This document shows, piece by piece, positions 48,216 through 57,017 of a stretch of 64,000 nucleotides of DNA; position 1 is the stretch's first letter; each line of letters starts with the position of its first letter. Location: assembly GCA_964442525.1 (NCBI GenBank), contig CAYTZO010000003.1:1-64000 (forward strand), given 5' to 3'. Both the position numbers and the translations under genes were made by a program. The notes under the pieces are model-generated. The model searched no databases. It worked only from the letters and a program-made list of their open reading frames with translations, and was not told the DNA's origin. The DNA comes from CAYTZO01 sp964442525. Lineage in GTDB: Bacteria; Patescibacteriota; Microgenomatia; UBA10105; UBA927.

Positions 48216-50473
48216 AACTATTTAAGAAAGAATGGTGGTGGATCGGTCTTTTTTTCGCCGTCGTCGCGATCTTTTTTTCTCCCATTATTTTACAGAGGAA
48301 AATTCCGGTCCCCAGTGATGCGCTCGTCGGGCTTTATTACCCCTGGCGCGATCTGTTTAGGGAGCAATATCCCCGCGGAATACCGTTCAAAAACTTTCTC
48401 ATCACTGATCCGGTTCGCCAACAAATACCATGGAGAAAAATAGCCATTGACCAATGGTTACAGTGGCGACTTCCGCGGTGGAACCCATTTAACTTTTCCG
48501 GTACGCCAATCAATGCAAACATTCAAGCCGCCGCTTTTTACCCGATCAACATAGTTTTTTTCATATTTAATTTTCCGGTTGCCTGGACAATTATTATTGT
48601 GATCCAGCCGCTCCTTGCCGGTTTGTTTCTTTACGTGTATTTACGACATCTCAAGCTTTCGCCATGGTCGAGCACCATGGCAGCGGTCGTGTGGAGTTTC
48701 GGTGGTTTTAGTACGGCATGGCTTACGTGGGGGACCATGGTACAGGTAGCCCTTTGGCTTCCTCTTATTCTCCTATCCCTTGACGAGATTATTGCATCCC
48801 CCCGGTTTGGTTTTCGATGGGGGATACTTCTTTTGTTCTCGCTCACCATGAGTTTTTTTGCCGGCCACCTGCAAATTTTTTTCTATACCTTTTTGCTTTC
48901 CATCGGTTATGGGCTATGGAAAATTGCAGCGATTCCCCGGCCGCAGCAAAAAGAAGTCATGGTTCACTTTTTTTGGATAGTGGGCCTTTTTGTTGTGCTT
49001 ACAGCCATCCAATGGATACCACTGATTCGCTCTCTTCTGGAAAGCAGCAGATTTTCCGGCCCGACCAACTGGAGGGAAGCGGGTTGGTTTCTTCCTTGGC
49101 AGAACCTCGTGCAGTTTATTGCTCCCGATTTCTTCGGTAATCCCACAACTCTGAATTACTGGGGGGTATGGAATTATGGAGAGTTTGTCGGTTACATAGG
49201 AATCATCGGCTTAGTCTTTGCGCTTCTTGCAATAGCAAGAAGCGACTCCCGTGTCAGATTTTGGACGGCGGTCCTTTTCCTATCATTTGTATTTTTGTTG
49301 CCAAATCCCATTTCGAAGATTATCTACGAGTTCCGTCTCCCTGTTGTTTCCGCGATGCAGCCTACCAGACTTACGATGATCGTCGATTTTGCTCTTTCTG
49401 TGCTTGTGGGTTTTGGTGCGGATTATTTCACAAAACAAGCAAAAGCACTTGTCAGAATTTTGGGAGCGATTGCCATAGTAATCGCGTCGCTATGGTTTAC
49501 CGCGTTTATCCTGAGTCGCGGGTCAAATCAAGAACTCGTTTCTCAGCTTTTAGTGGCGAAAAACAACCTGCTTCTTCCGACGGCGCTCTTTGCCGCGAGT
49601 GTCTTGCTTTTTATCCTCTGGAAGAAGGTGGCGGCATTCAAAAAATATACTATCATTCTGCAGATCGCGGGCCTCATTCTTCTCTCATTTGACTTATTGC
49701 GATTTTCGTGGAAATTTACTCCGTTTTCCCCCCGAGAATATTTTTTCCCACAAACGAAGGCATTGAAGTTTCTTGAGAGCCAGCCCAAGCCTTTTCGCAT
49801 TGCCGTTCTTGATAGTCGTATCGTACCGCCGAACGTATCCGCCTACTATGGATTGGAATCTATTGAAGGATACGACCCGATATACGCAGGCAGTTACGAA
49901 CAATTTATCGCAGCGTCCGAGCGGGGAAAAGCTGACGTTACACCCCCTTATGGATTTAACAGAATTATAACCCCACATAACATTGATTCTCCGCTCTTGC
50001 CACTTCTCAACGTGCGGTTCGTCTTAAGCCTAGAGGACTTGAAAAAGCCGTACTTAATCAAGGTGTTTCAGGAAGGGGAAACCCGGGTGTATGAGGACGC
50101 CCGAAGCACTCCGAGGGCATATTTTGTTGAACGGGTTTCCTTTGAAAGGGATAAACGCACGATTCTCAATAATCTCTTCGATACATCGTTTCAACCTCAG
50201 ACACGAGCCTTTGTGGAAAGACCGGTGACGCTGCTTCCCATACCGGTCCAGTCGAGTGAATTCGCCGAGATTCGATCGTACAATAATTCTGAAATACTGC
50301 TTGATGAGAATGCGATGAGTCCCCGTTTTTTGTTTATCGCAAACATGTTTGATGACGGCTGGAGAGCAGAAATAGACGGACGACAAACGACAATCTATCG
50401 CACAAACTATCTTTTTCAGGGCATCGTTGTGCCGGCGGGTAGGCACTCGATCATCTTGCGCTACCGAGGGTAG
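48212..50473 (+). CDS. YfhO-family membrane protein (copy 2), C-terminal helix missing
   Basis: 753 aa, about eleven helices. The first loop has DPVRQQIPWRKIAIDQWLQ and LPRWNPFNFSGTPINANIQA. The outer domain ends NMFDDGWRAEIDGRQTTIYR, IVVPAGRHSIILRYRG and stop. The other YfhO copies continue after this point with a last membrane helix of about 25 residues, which is absent here. No remaining helix can be read in the 27 bases before the next gene, so this is a real truncation by deletion or a lineage feature. Confidence 0.87.
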   Translation: MKLFKKEWWWIGLFFAVVAIFFSPIILQRKIPVPSDALVGLYYPWRDLFREQYPRGIPFKNFLITDPVRQQIPWRKIAIDQWLQWRLPRWNPFNFSGTPINANIQAAAFYPINIVFFIFNFPVAWTIIIVIQPLLAGLFLYVYLRHLKLSPWSSTMAAVVWSFGGFSTAWLTWGTMVQVALWLPLILLSLDEIIASPRFGFRWGILLLFSLTMSFFAGHLQIFFYTFLLSIGYGLWKIAAIPRPQQKEVMVHFFWIVGLFVVLTAIQWIPLIRSLLESSRFSGPTNWREAGWFLPWQNLVQFIAPDFFGNPTTLNYWGVWNYGEFVGYIGIIGLVFALLAIARSDSRVRFWTAVLFLSFVFLLPNPISKIIYEFRLPVVSAMQPTRLTMIVDFALSVLVGFGADYFTKQAKALVRILGAIAIVIASLWFTAFILSRGSNQELVSQLLVAKNNLLLPTALFAASVLLFILWKKVAAFKKYTIILQIAGLILLSFDLLRFSWKFTPFSPREYFFPQTKALKFLESQPKPFRIAVLDSRIVPPNVSAYYGLESIEGYDPIYAGSYEQFIAASERGKADVTPPYGFNRIITPHNIDSPLLPLLNVRFVLSLEDLKKPYLIKVFQEGETRVYEDARSTPRAYFVERVSFERDKRTILNNLFDTSFQPQTRAFVERPVTLLPIPVQSSEFAEIRSYNNSEILLDENAMSPRFLFIANMFDDGWRAEIDGRQTTIYRTNYLFQGIVVPAGRHSIILRYRG

Positions 50474-50500
50474 CATGGTATCTTCAAGTAGTTTTTTCTT

Positions 50501-51415
50501 ATGAAGCAGCATTTGCGAGTAAGCATCGTCATCCCCAATTGGAATGGTGTATTCCTTATGGAAAAGCATCTTCCGAAAGTCATTGCAGCGGCGGGCAATG
50601 CCGAAGTGATTGTGAGCGATGATGCGTCCGTTGATGGATCGGTTGAGTGGCTGCATAAACATTTTCCAAGAGTGAAGGTCGTAGTCAACCGGAAGCGGCA
50701 GGGATTTGCGGGTAACGTAAATTGCGGCGTTGCTGCAGCAACGGGTGATATCGTAGTACTTCTTAATACCGACGTCGAGCCGGAAAAAGAATTCCTTGCT
50801 CCACTCCTTGTCCATTTTGCAGAGGCGAAAGTTTTTGCAGTCGGGTGCCTTGAAAAAAGTTTTGATTCAGGAGGAGTAGTCCTGCGAGGGAGGGGTATTG
50901 CCCGGTGGACGAAGGGGTTTTTCATTCATTCACGCGGAGAAGTAAACAAAACCGATACCGCATGGGTTTCCGGCGGGAGCGGAGCATTCAGGAAAAAAAT
51001 ATGGGACGAGCTAGGAGGGATGGACACGCTCTACAATCCCTTTTATTGGGAAGATATAGATCTTTCCTACCGGGCGCTCAAAGCAGGTTACAAACTCGTC
51101 TTTGAGCCGAAAAGCATCATCAGGCATTACCATGAACAGGGTAAAATAAAAAGCGAATTCAGCCCCGATGAGGTAAAGCGCATTGCCTATCGTAATCAAT
51201 TTACGTTTGTCTGGAAAAACCTTTCGGATCGATCTTTGATGCTTATGCATAGTCTATTTATCCCGATCCGGCTCGTCAAGGCGGTTCTTCGAGGAGATTT
51301 TGCTATGGTGAAAGGCTACGCGTTAGCTCTCATGCGACTTGGGCACATTCTTGCCTCTCGGCACAAAAGTTCTCTTCGCTGGCGGAAGCGAGACGGTGAA
51401 ATCTTTCGATCATGA
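50501..51415 (+). CDS. GT2 glycosyltransferase
   Basis: 304 aa: VSIVIPNWNGVFLMEKHLPK, VSDDASVDGSVEWL, RKRQGFAGNVNCGVAAATGD, LLNTDVEPEKEFL and FYWEDIDLSYRALKAGYKLV. It belongs to the same broad group as the rhamnosyltransferase-like gene at 43115, with the acidic ED-D motif for catalysis. The substrate is unknown. It overlaps the methyltransferase gene by 4 bases. Confidence 0.9.
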   Translation: MKQHLRVSIVIPNWNGVFLMEKHLPKVIAAAGNAEVIVSDDASVDGSVEWLHKHFPRVKVVVNRKRQGFAGNVNCGVAAATGDIVVLLNTDVEPEKEFLAPLLVHFAEAKVFAVGCLEKSFDSGGVVLRGRGIARWTKGFFIHSRGEVNKTDTAWVSGGSGAFRKKIWDELGGMDTLYNPFYWEDIDLSYRALKAGYKLVFEPKSIIRHYHEQGKIKSEFSPDEVKRIAYRNQFTFVWKNLSDRSLMLMHSLFIPIRLVKAVLRGDFAMVKGYALALMRLGHILASRHKSSLRWRKRDGEIFRS

Positions 51416-52278
51416 AATGCTATCTTTGCAAAGCGCCGGTCTCGCATTTTTTGAGGAAGAACAACCATGACATAGTCCGTTGCCCCGCCTGTGGTCTTGC
51501 GACGACAATCCTCCATAAGGACTACTACGCGTTTATAGAGGAACATTACAGCAAAGGGTATTTTACCGGTGATCCCCATAGGAGTGCATACGTAAATTAT
51601 CGGGATGATAAGCCCTTGATTGTGAGAAACATGCGTAAGCTTCTCCAGAAAATTCAGGTGCAAAAGCCCAGAGGCAGAGTCCTCGACGTGGGGTGCGCGC
51701 TGGGGTTTTTTGTAGAATTATGCAGAAGGCACGGATACGATGCATACGGGTTTGACCCATCTAACTATGCGGTCCGGGAAGCAAAAAAATTAGTAGGGGG
51801 TCAAAAGATACAATTGGGTACCGCTCAAACCGTGCAATACCCCAAAAAGTTTTTCGATGTGATAACGCTTTTTGACGTATTTGAACATCTAAAAGATCCC
51901 CGGGCGGATATCCAGAAACTGAAAACCTTTCTCAAAGATGACGGCATCTTGGTGATTGCGACAGGCGATACATCAAGTTTCCTGCCGCGCATCCTGAAAC
52001 GAAGATGGACATTCTACATACCGCCCCAGCATCTTTTCTTCTTTAATCGCAATAATCTGACGAGATTTTTAAAGCAGATAGGGTTTGTTCCTACGCTCTG
52101 GTTCAGAGTGTCGAAGTGGTTAAGCTTACGGTATGTCCTCCATTTGGGCCGTACGACGGGAGAAAGTAAAACTGCCGACGTACTCTATCGTTTGTTTGGC
52201 CATTCGCGAGCAGCAAAACTGCCGGTCTACATGCCGGTTCAGGATAATATGGTAGTGATCGCAAAGAAGGCGACATGA
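51412..52278 (+). CDS. SAM-dependent methyltransferase with N-terminal zinc ribbon
   Basis: Four cysteines (C3, C6, C24, C27) form a zinc-ribbon-like motif at the N-terminus. A class I methyltransferase domain follows with motif I RVLDVGCALGFF (about 89-100), DAYGFDPSNYAVREA and FDVITLFDVFEHLKDPRADI. The layout is that of sugar C-methyltransferases and methyltransferases seen in surface-polysaccharide clusters. The target could be a sugar or lipid-linked glycan. At 288 aa it is complete. Confidence 0.87.
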   Translation: MKCYLCKAPVSHFLRKNNHDIVRCPACGLATTILHKDYYAFIEEHYSKGYFTGDPHRSAYVNYRDDKPLIVRNMRKLLQKIQVQKPRGRVLDVGCALGFFVELCRRHGYDAYGFDPSNYAVREAKKLVGGQKIQLGTAQTVQYPKKFFDVITLFDVFEHLKDPRADIQKLKTFLKDDGILVIATGDTSSFLPRILKRRWTFYIPPQHLFFFNRNNLTRFLKQIGFVPTLWFRVSKWLSLRYVLHLGRTTGESKTADVLYRLFGHSRAAKLPVYMPVQDNMVVIAKKAT

Positions 52279-54713
52279 AATCCAAGTGGAATCATTGGTA
52301 TGTGTTATTTATTTTCGTTCTTTTAAGCGGCCTCTTTTTTTATCCCTATTTTACTCAGAGAAAGGTGCCGTTACCATTTAATCTGCTCGTTTCATTTTAC
52401 TCCCCTTGGAAATATGAGCCCGGATTTGGGATTGGAGTTCCGAATAAACCACTGGGAGACGACAACCTTAAATTATTTTACCCATATCGAACATTCACCA
52501 TTGATCAGTTGAAGGCAGGTCGCATTCCTTTGTGGAACCCCTATGCGTTTTCCGGTTCCGTAAATCATGCGATGTATCAGTCGGCAGTGTTTTATCCGCT
52601 CAATTTTTTCTATTTTATTTTTCCGCAGGCAGACGCATGGAGTTTGATTGTCATGAGTACGCCGGTTCTCTCGGGTTGGTTCATGTATCTTTTCCTTCGA
52701 TCGTTAAAACTTTCGAGCCCGTCGAGTATTTTTGGAAGCGTAGTTTTTGCTTTTTCCGGATGGATGATGGCATTTTGGGAAGAAGTTATCGTTAAGGGAC
52801 ACACCATTCTCTGGCTTCCGCTTGCTCTTTACGCATCAAATCTCGTATGGGAGAAAAAAACCGTAAAAGGAACATTTCTTTTTATCCTTGCAGTAAGCTT
52901 ATCCGCTCTTGGCGGATTTCCTCAAATGTTCATCTATTTCGTTATAACACTCTTGGCCTGGAATCTTTATAAATTTTTTTCTTCTGATTCAAACGAGCGC
53001 GGCAACATTGCACTTCGCCTGAGCGGCGCTCTCGTTCTTGCAATTCTTCTTGTCGCGTTCCAATGGGTGCCGGCAATCGAGGCGTTTCTCAATGCACCGC
53101 GCGGCAACGTTGACACGTTTTCCCTTTTTGAAGCGTATCTTACCCCTCTTCCTCATCTGGTTACATTTCTCGCTCCGGACTTTTGGGGGAATCCCGGCGT
53201 GTATAACAATTTTTCACCCTTCAGATATCTGCAGGAACATACTATATTTATCGGAATTCCCGGAATTTTGTTGACATTCTTCGCGCTGCTAAACAAAAAA
53301 GTGCCCAGCTTTTGGAAGGTTTTTTCTCTCGTCACGCTTTCGATGGGCTTTGCGTTACCAACAAGCTGGCTTCTGTACACGTTAAAAGTTCCACTGCTCA
53401 ACGTGGCGCTGCCGGTTAGAATCTTTATTTTGGCGACATTCGGTTTCTCGGTATTGGCTGCCTACGGACTTGAACACAGGGAAGCGTACAAAAAAAATTT
53501 CCTCACTTCTCTGCCCGTTATTGTTTTTTTTCTTACTCTCCTTATGCTCTGGGGTTTTTCCGCAGGCATGAGTTTTATTTCGAAAAGTCAGCTCTATAGT
53601 CTCTTTGATGAGAGCACCCGAAAGACAGTTTACGGATATGCGACTGTTTCCGTACGGAATCTCGTCTTTCCGTCAATAATTTTTGCCGCGACTGTTCTTT
53701 CGCTGGGGTTTTTCAAAAACAGGAAATTGTATCTGACTGCCTCAATGACGATTCTTACAATAGCCGGGGCGTTTCTTTTTGCACAAAAAATTCTTTATTT
53801 TTCCGACAGAAGATATGAGTATCCGCCGGTAGAGCCGTTAAAGAAGCTCCAGGAGCTTTCCGGATTGGATAGAGTATGGAGTTACGGTGACGGCTACGTG
53901 CTCCGTAATATTCCCAGTTTCTTCCGTCTGTTTTCTCCTGAGGGATATGAAGCTCTCTATTCATATCGCTATGGCATGTTTCTTAATACCATCCAGACGA
54001 GGGGAATTTTGACCAACCAAATCCAGCGGACGGACGCGACTCTTTCCGAGACAGGACAATTCGAAAAGATGACCGATAATCCCGTGCGGCTTCGCCTCAT
54101 GGCGATTCTTGGGGTAAAGTACGTTCTTGAACGCAAAGACGCAAGCGCAGATCAGATCCTCAGGCCGGCGGACCGGTTTCCGCCCGAATTATTTGCCCTT
54201 GCCTGGCAAAACGACCGGTGGCGTATTTGGGAATATAAAAAATCAGTGCCAAGAACATTTGTGGCGTACAGCGCCGCATATGAGAAGCGGGATCAGAAGA
54301 TTATTGACACCTTGCTTAATTCCTCATTTGATATCAACAACGCCCTGGTGGTTGAGGAGCGGAAAGCGGCGCTGACCGGAGAAGGGTCTGGAGAATCCTC
54401 AATTATTTCATATCAGCCATCCAACGTTACTATTCGTACTCAAACCAAAAAAGAGGGCCTTTTATTTCTCTCTGATACCTATTATCCGGGTTGGCGTGCA
54501 TACGTTGACGGTTACGAACAGCCAATTTATCGAGCGGATTTCGTGTTTCGGGCAGTCCCGGTACCAGCTGGCTCACATACCGTTCGTTTTGTGTATGATC
54601 CCTTATCTTGGAAACTCGGTTTGTATATAAGTGGATTTGGACTGGGAGTATTGGCGCTTGTGCTTTTTAGTAGAAACCTCATCCGTCTCATCATGAGAAA
54701 ATTTGGTTTTTGA
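52275..54713 (+). CDS. YfhO-family membrane protein (copy 3)
   Basis: An 812-aa protein with about a dozen helices. LFYPYRTFTIDQLKAGRIPL and WNPYAFSGSVNHAMYQSAVF form the signature loop. The outer C-terminal domain has TYYPGWRAYVDGYEQPIYR and VPVPAGSHTVRFVYDP, followed by the last helix. It closes the plus-strand part of the island and overlaps the methyltransferase by 4 bases. Confidence 0.88.
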   Translation: MKSKWNHWYVLFIFVLLSGLFFYPYFTQRKVPLPFNLLVSFYSPWKYEPGFGIGVPNKPLGDDNLKLFYPYRTFTIDQLKAGRIPLWNPYAFSGSVNHAMYQSAVFYPLNFFYFIFPQADAWSLIVMSTPVLSGWFMYLFLRSLKLSSPSSIFGSVVFAFSGWMMAFWEEVIVKGHTILWLPLALYASNLVWEKKTVKGTFLFILAVSLSALGGFPQMFIYFVITLLAWNLYKFFSSDSNERGNIALRLSGALVLAILLVAFQWVPAIEAFLNAPRGNVDTFSLFEAYLTPLPHLVTFLAPDFWGNPGVYNNFSPFRYLQEHTIFIGIPGILLTFFALLNKKVPSFWKVFSLVTLSMGFALPTSWLLYTLKVPLLNVALPVRIFILATFGFSVLAAYGLEHREAYKKNFLTSLPVIVFFLTLLMLWGFSAGMSFISKSQLYSLFDESTRKTVYGYATVSVRNLVFPSIIFAATVLSLGFFKNRKLYLTASMTILTIAGAFLFAQKILYFSDRRYEYPPVEPLKKLQELSGLDRVWSYGDGYVLRNIPSFFRLFSPEGYEALYSYRYGMFLNTIQTRGILTNQIQRTDATLSETGQFEKMTDNPVRLRLMAILGVKYVLERKDASADQILRPADRFPPELFALAWQNDRWRIWEYKKSVPRTFVAYSAAYEKRDQKIIDTLLNSSFDINNALVVEERKAALTGEGSGESSIISYQPSNVTIRTQTKKEGLLFLSDTYYPGWRAYVDGYEQPIYRADFVFRAVPVPAGSHTVRFVYDPLSWKLGLYISGFGLGVLALVLFSRNLIRLIMRKFGF

Positions 54714-54756
54714 AAATTGACAGATAAATAGCGTTGTTCTTAAAGAAATCAAATGG

Positions 54757-54785
54757 CCGGATGACACGCTCGCGTTCCGGATTTT
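54757..54785. terminator. Possible shared terminator between convergent genes
   Basis: CCGGA (54757-54761) pairs with TCCGG (54776-54780), with ACGC/GCGT pairing inside, then ATTTT on the plus strand. It lies between two convergent membrane-protein genes. The T-run is short. Confidence 0.4.
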
Positions 54786-54798
54786 ACGCCTCAAATAA

Positions 54799-56421
54799 TT
54801 ATTGGAGAGATACTATTTGGAAAACAAGCGATTGGTCACCGCGTCGGATTTTCTTTAACAGCGTTGCGCCTTCGGGAATCTTACACGTGCCGTAGTCAAC
54901 GTACAAGATCCCCTGGTTGCCCGTGAGAGTTTTTGTTTTTTCATTGAGTCGAAGCGGGCATTCTTCCTGGGAGAATTCATAGGGGCCGAAGTTCACGCGG
55001 TCGAGGTCGGTCGTTTGCCCCTGCTTTGCCTCTGCCTGGAATTTTGCGGGATCATATTGGCTATAGAAGAGGAAGAAAATCGCGGGCGCTGATTCTCTAT
55101 TGGTTATTACCGCCTTAGTATAGGTTGGAAGGAGTTTGTTGATGCTCGGCACAAGCTCCTCGTACCCTTCGTTTCGATACCACGGCTTGTGTACCGGCAG
55201 GTGAATAAAATATTGATGTATGAAGAAAGCTACGTTATAGAAAGCCAGCGTCCCAAGAACTATTGCGCCGGCCAAAAAGACGCGCTTCGGAAATCTATTT
55301 TTGAGATACGTTACTGCTGACAGGATCCCAACTGCGCTTAGGACAGCAAAAGCCGGCCCGGCGAAGAGCGTCCGCTGAAGATTGGGGATATCATCAAAGG
55401 TTAACGCGCTGCCCACAGGTGCCAAAAGAGTCCAACCGATAATAAGCACATTTTCCTTATTGGGCCTTTTTATAAGCCTTATAAGTCCGATGAGGAGAAA
55501 GGGAAGCTCAACCAGATAGAGAAGACCCATTCCCGGAATGCGATACCTATCAGGCAGCCCCTTGTCGGTAAAGAGGAAGTTATAAGAGAAATGTGCTGCA
55601 TAGTTTTCTAAAAATTGCGGGAGGTAGCCCGCGATTTTATTGTGAAAGAGTCGTGAGACAATAGCCCCCGTGCCTTGCACGCCGTCTTCACGGATATACT
55701 CGTTGAGAGATAACTGGGTATTTTGCGAAGCAAAAAGGCTGACCGTGCGGATTCTTAATGAGAGGTTTGGGTTAGTGACGATGAATAATGTCGGTATTAC
55801 AATCAAAGCAACGTAGAAAAGCATAGATATCGGCCTCTTTTTTGTGGAAAAAAGAAAGAGCATGAGGGGGATAAAAACGGGGAGGAAAGCCCGGGGCGCC
55901 TGATACACCAGGAGAGTGAGAAAGAAAGAGAGAAAAGATAATAAAATCCGTTTTTTTACATAAAGCAACACGCCAAGGATGATGAAAAATGTTACAACAA
56001 TATTTTCCGTAGCCAGACGGGAAAGGTTGACGTGCCAAGGTGAAATTGCCATGATGAGTGAGCTAAGGAGAGCGAGTTTTTTGTTTTTGAAGAGTTCGTC
56101 AATAAAAAAGTAAACGACTATGATTGTTAAACTGCCAAAAAGCGCACTTGCAAAACGAATGGAAAAGGCATTTAGGCCAAAAACCGCGATAAAGGGGATA
56201 GAAACGTAGGAATATCCCGCAGGGCTGTAGAGGAACGACTGAAGATGGAGGGGAAGAAAATTTCCGCTCATGTCACGGCCGGTTTTCAATATTGAAAAGG
56301 CGTTGTACCCAAGGAACGCCTCATCGCGATAAAGTCCAGCCGGAGTTTCTCCGAGTTTATAAAATCTTAGCAGGATGCCTATACCAATAATTAAGAAAAA
56401 AAAGAAATAACTTTTTTTCAC
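54799..56421 (-). CDS. GT-C membrane glycosyltransferase, GT39/ArnT-like (copy 3)
   Basis: 540 aa with about ten helices. LYRDEAFLGYNAFSILKTGR holds the acidic pair of GT39-type enzymes, and AISPWHVNLSRLATENIVVT is the second typical motif. The C-terminal outer part starts near residue 415. It is closest to copy 4 (58602) in this window. Its start overlaps the phosphatase stop by 4 bases. Confidence 0.88.
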   Translation of the reverse strand: MKKSYFFFFLIIGIGILLRFYKLGETPAGLYRDEAFLGYNAFSILKTGRDMSGNFLPLHLQSFLYSPAGYSYVSIPFIAVFGLNAFSIRFASALFGSLTIIVVYFFIDELFKNKKLALLSSLIMAISPWHVNLSRLATENIVVTFFIILGVLLYVKKRILLSFLSFFLTLLVYQAPRAFLPVFIPLMLFLFSTKKRPISMLFYVALIVIPTLFIVTNPNLSLRIRTVSLFASQNTQLSLNEYIREDGVQGTGAIVSRLFHNKIAGYLPQFLENYAAHFSYNFLFTDKGLPDRYRIPGMGLLYLVELPFLLIGLIRLIKRPNKENVLIIGWTLLAPVGSALTFDDIPNLQRTLFAGPAFAVLSAVGILSAVTYLKNRFPKRVFLAGAIVLGTLAFYNVAFFIHQYFIHLPVHKPWYRNEGYEELVPSINKLLPTYTKAVITNRESAPAIFFLFYSQYDPAKFQAEAKQGQTTDLDRVNFGPYEFSQEECPLRLNEKTKTLTGNQGILYVDYGTCKIPEGATLLKKIRRGDQSLVFQIVSLQ

Positions 56422-57017
56422 GGGAGTACTCCAAGTTTAACTAATTCATTCCGGAGCTGCTGCGGAGATTCAAATAACACCGTGTTTATGCCAATCTTTT
56501 TCGCTGGAATTAAAGAAGATTCCTTGTCGTCGATGAATACTATTTTTTCCGGCAGGACTTTAATTTTTCGTAATGCGAACTCGTAGATTTTTGGATTCGG
56601 TTTGCGGACGCCTACGTCATGGGAGAAAATACCTCCCTCAAACCATTTTAAAAATCCAAAGCGCTCGTCTAGTTTATCTGTTCGTTCCTTAACGTTATCA
56701 GATAAATAAAAGATTCGATATTTTTTTGACAGTTCTAAGATAATATCCCGCGTTTCTTCGAGAAGATCGTAATAACTGATCCATTCTTTTTCAAGAACGT
56801 CTGGGTTTTCACGGATGTTGAGTTTTTGCAAAAAGTATTTCCAAAATTCATCGCGGGTGATTTTTGATTCCCTATACTGGGTACCAATTTCGCCGTCTGA
56901 AATGCTTACGACAAAATTTTCATCGAGGTTATACCGACGAGCTATGGCTTTATTAAATTTCTTCGTGCCATTCGTGAACAAGACGCCCCCGAGATCAAAG
57001 AGTATGACTTTAATCAT
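56418..57017 (-). CDS. HAD-superfamily phosphatase, YihX-like
   Basis: 199 aa. Motif I is ILFDLGGVLFTNG with nucleophile D8 (the usual second Asp is replaced by Gly, as in the FDLGGVL subgroup). Motif II is IFYLSDNVKE, motif III has K in VGVRKPNPKIYEFAL, and motif IV is VFIDDKESSLIPAKKIG. Such HAD-IA enzymes dephosphorylate sugar phosphates or similar small compounds. Between glycosyltransferase genes a sugar-phosphate substrate is plausible. It overlaps both neighbours by 4 bases. Confidence 0.88.
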   Translation of the reverse strand: MIKVILFDLGGVLFTNGTKKFNKAIARRYNLDENFVVSISDGEIGTQYRESKITRDEFWKYFLQKLNIRENPDVLEKEWISYYDLLEETRDIILELSKKYRIFYLSDNVKERTDKLDERFGFLKWFEGGIFSHDVGVRKPNPKIYEFALRKIKVLPEKIVFIDDKESSLIPAKKIGINTVLFESPQQLRNELVKLGVLP

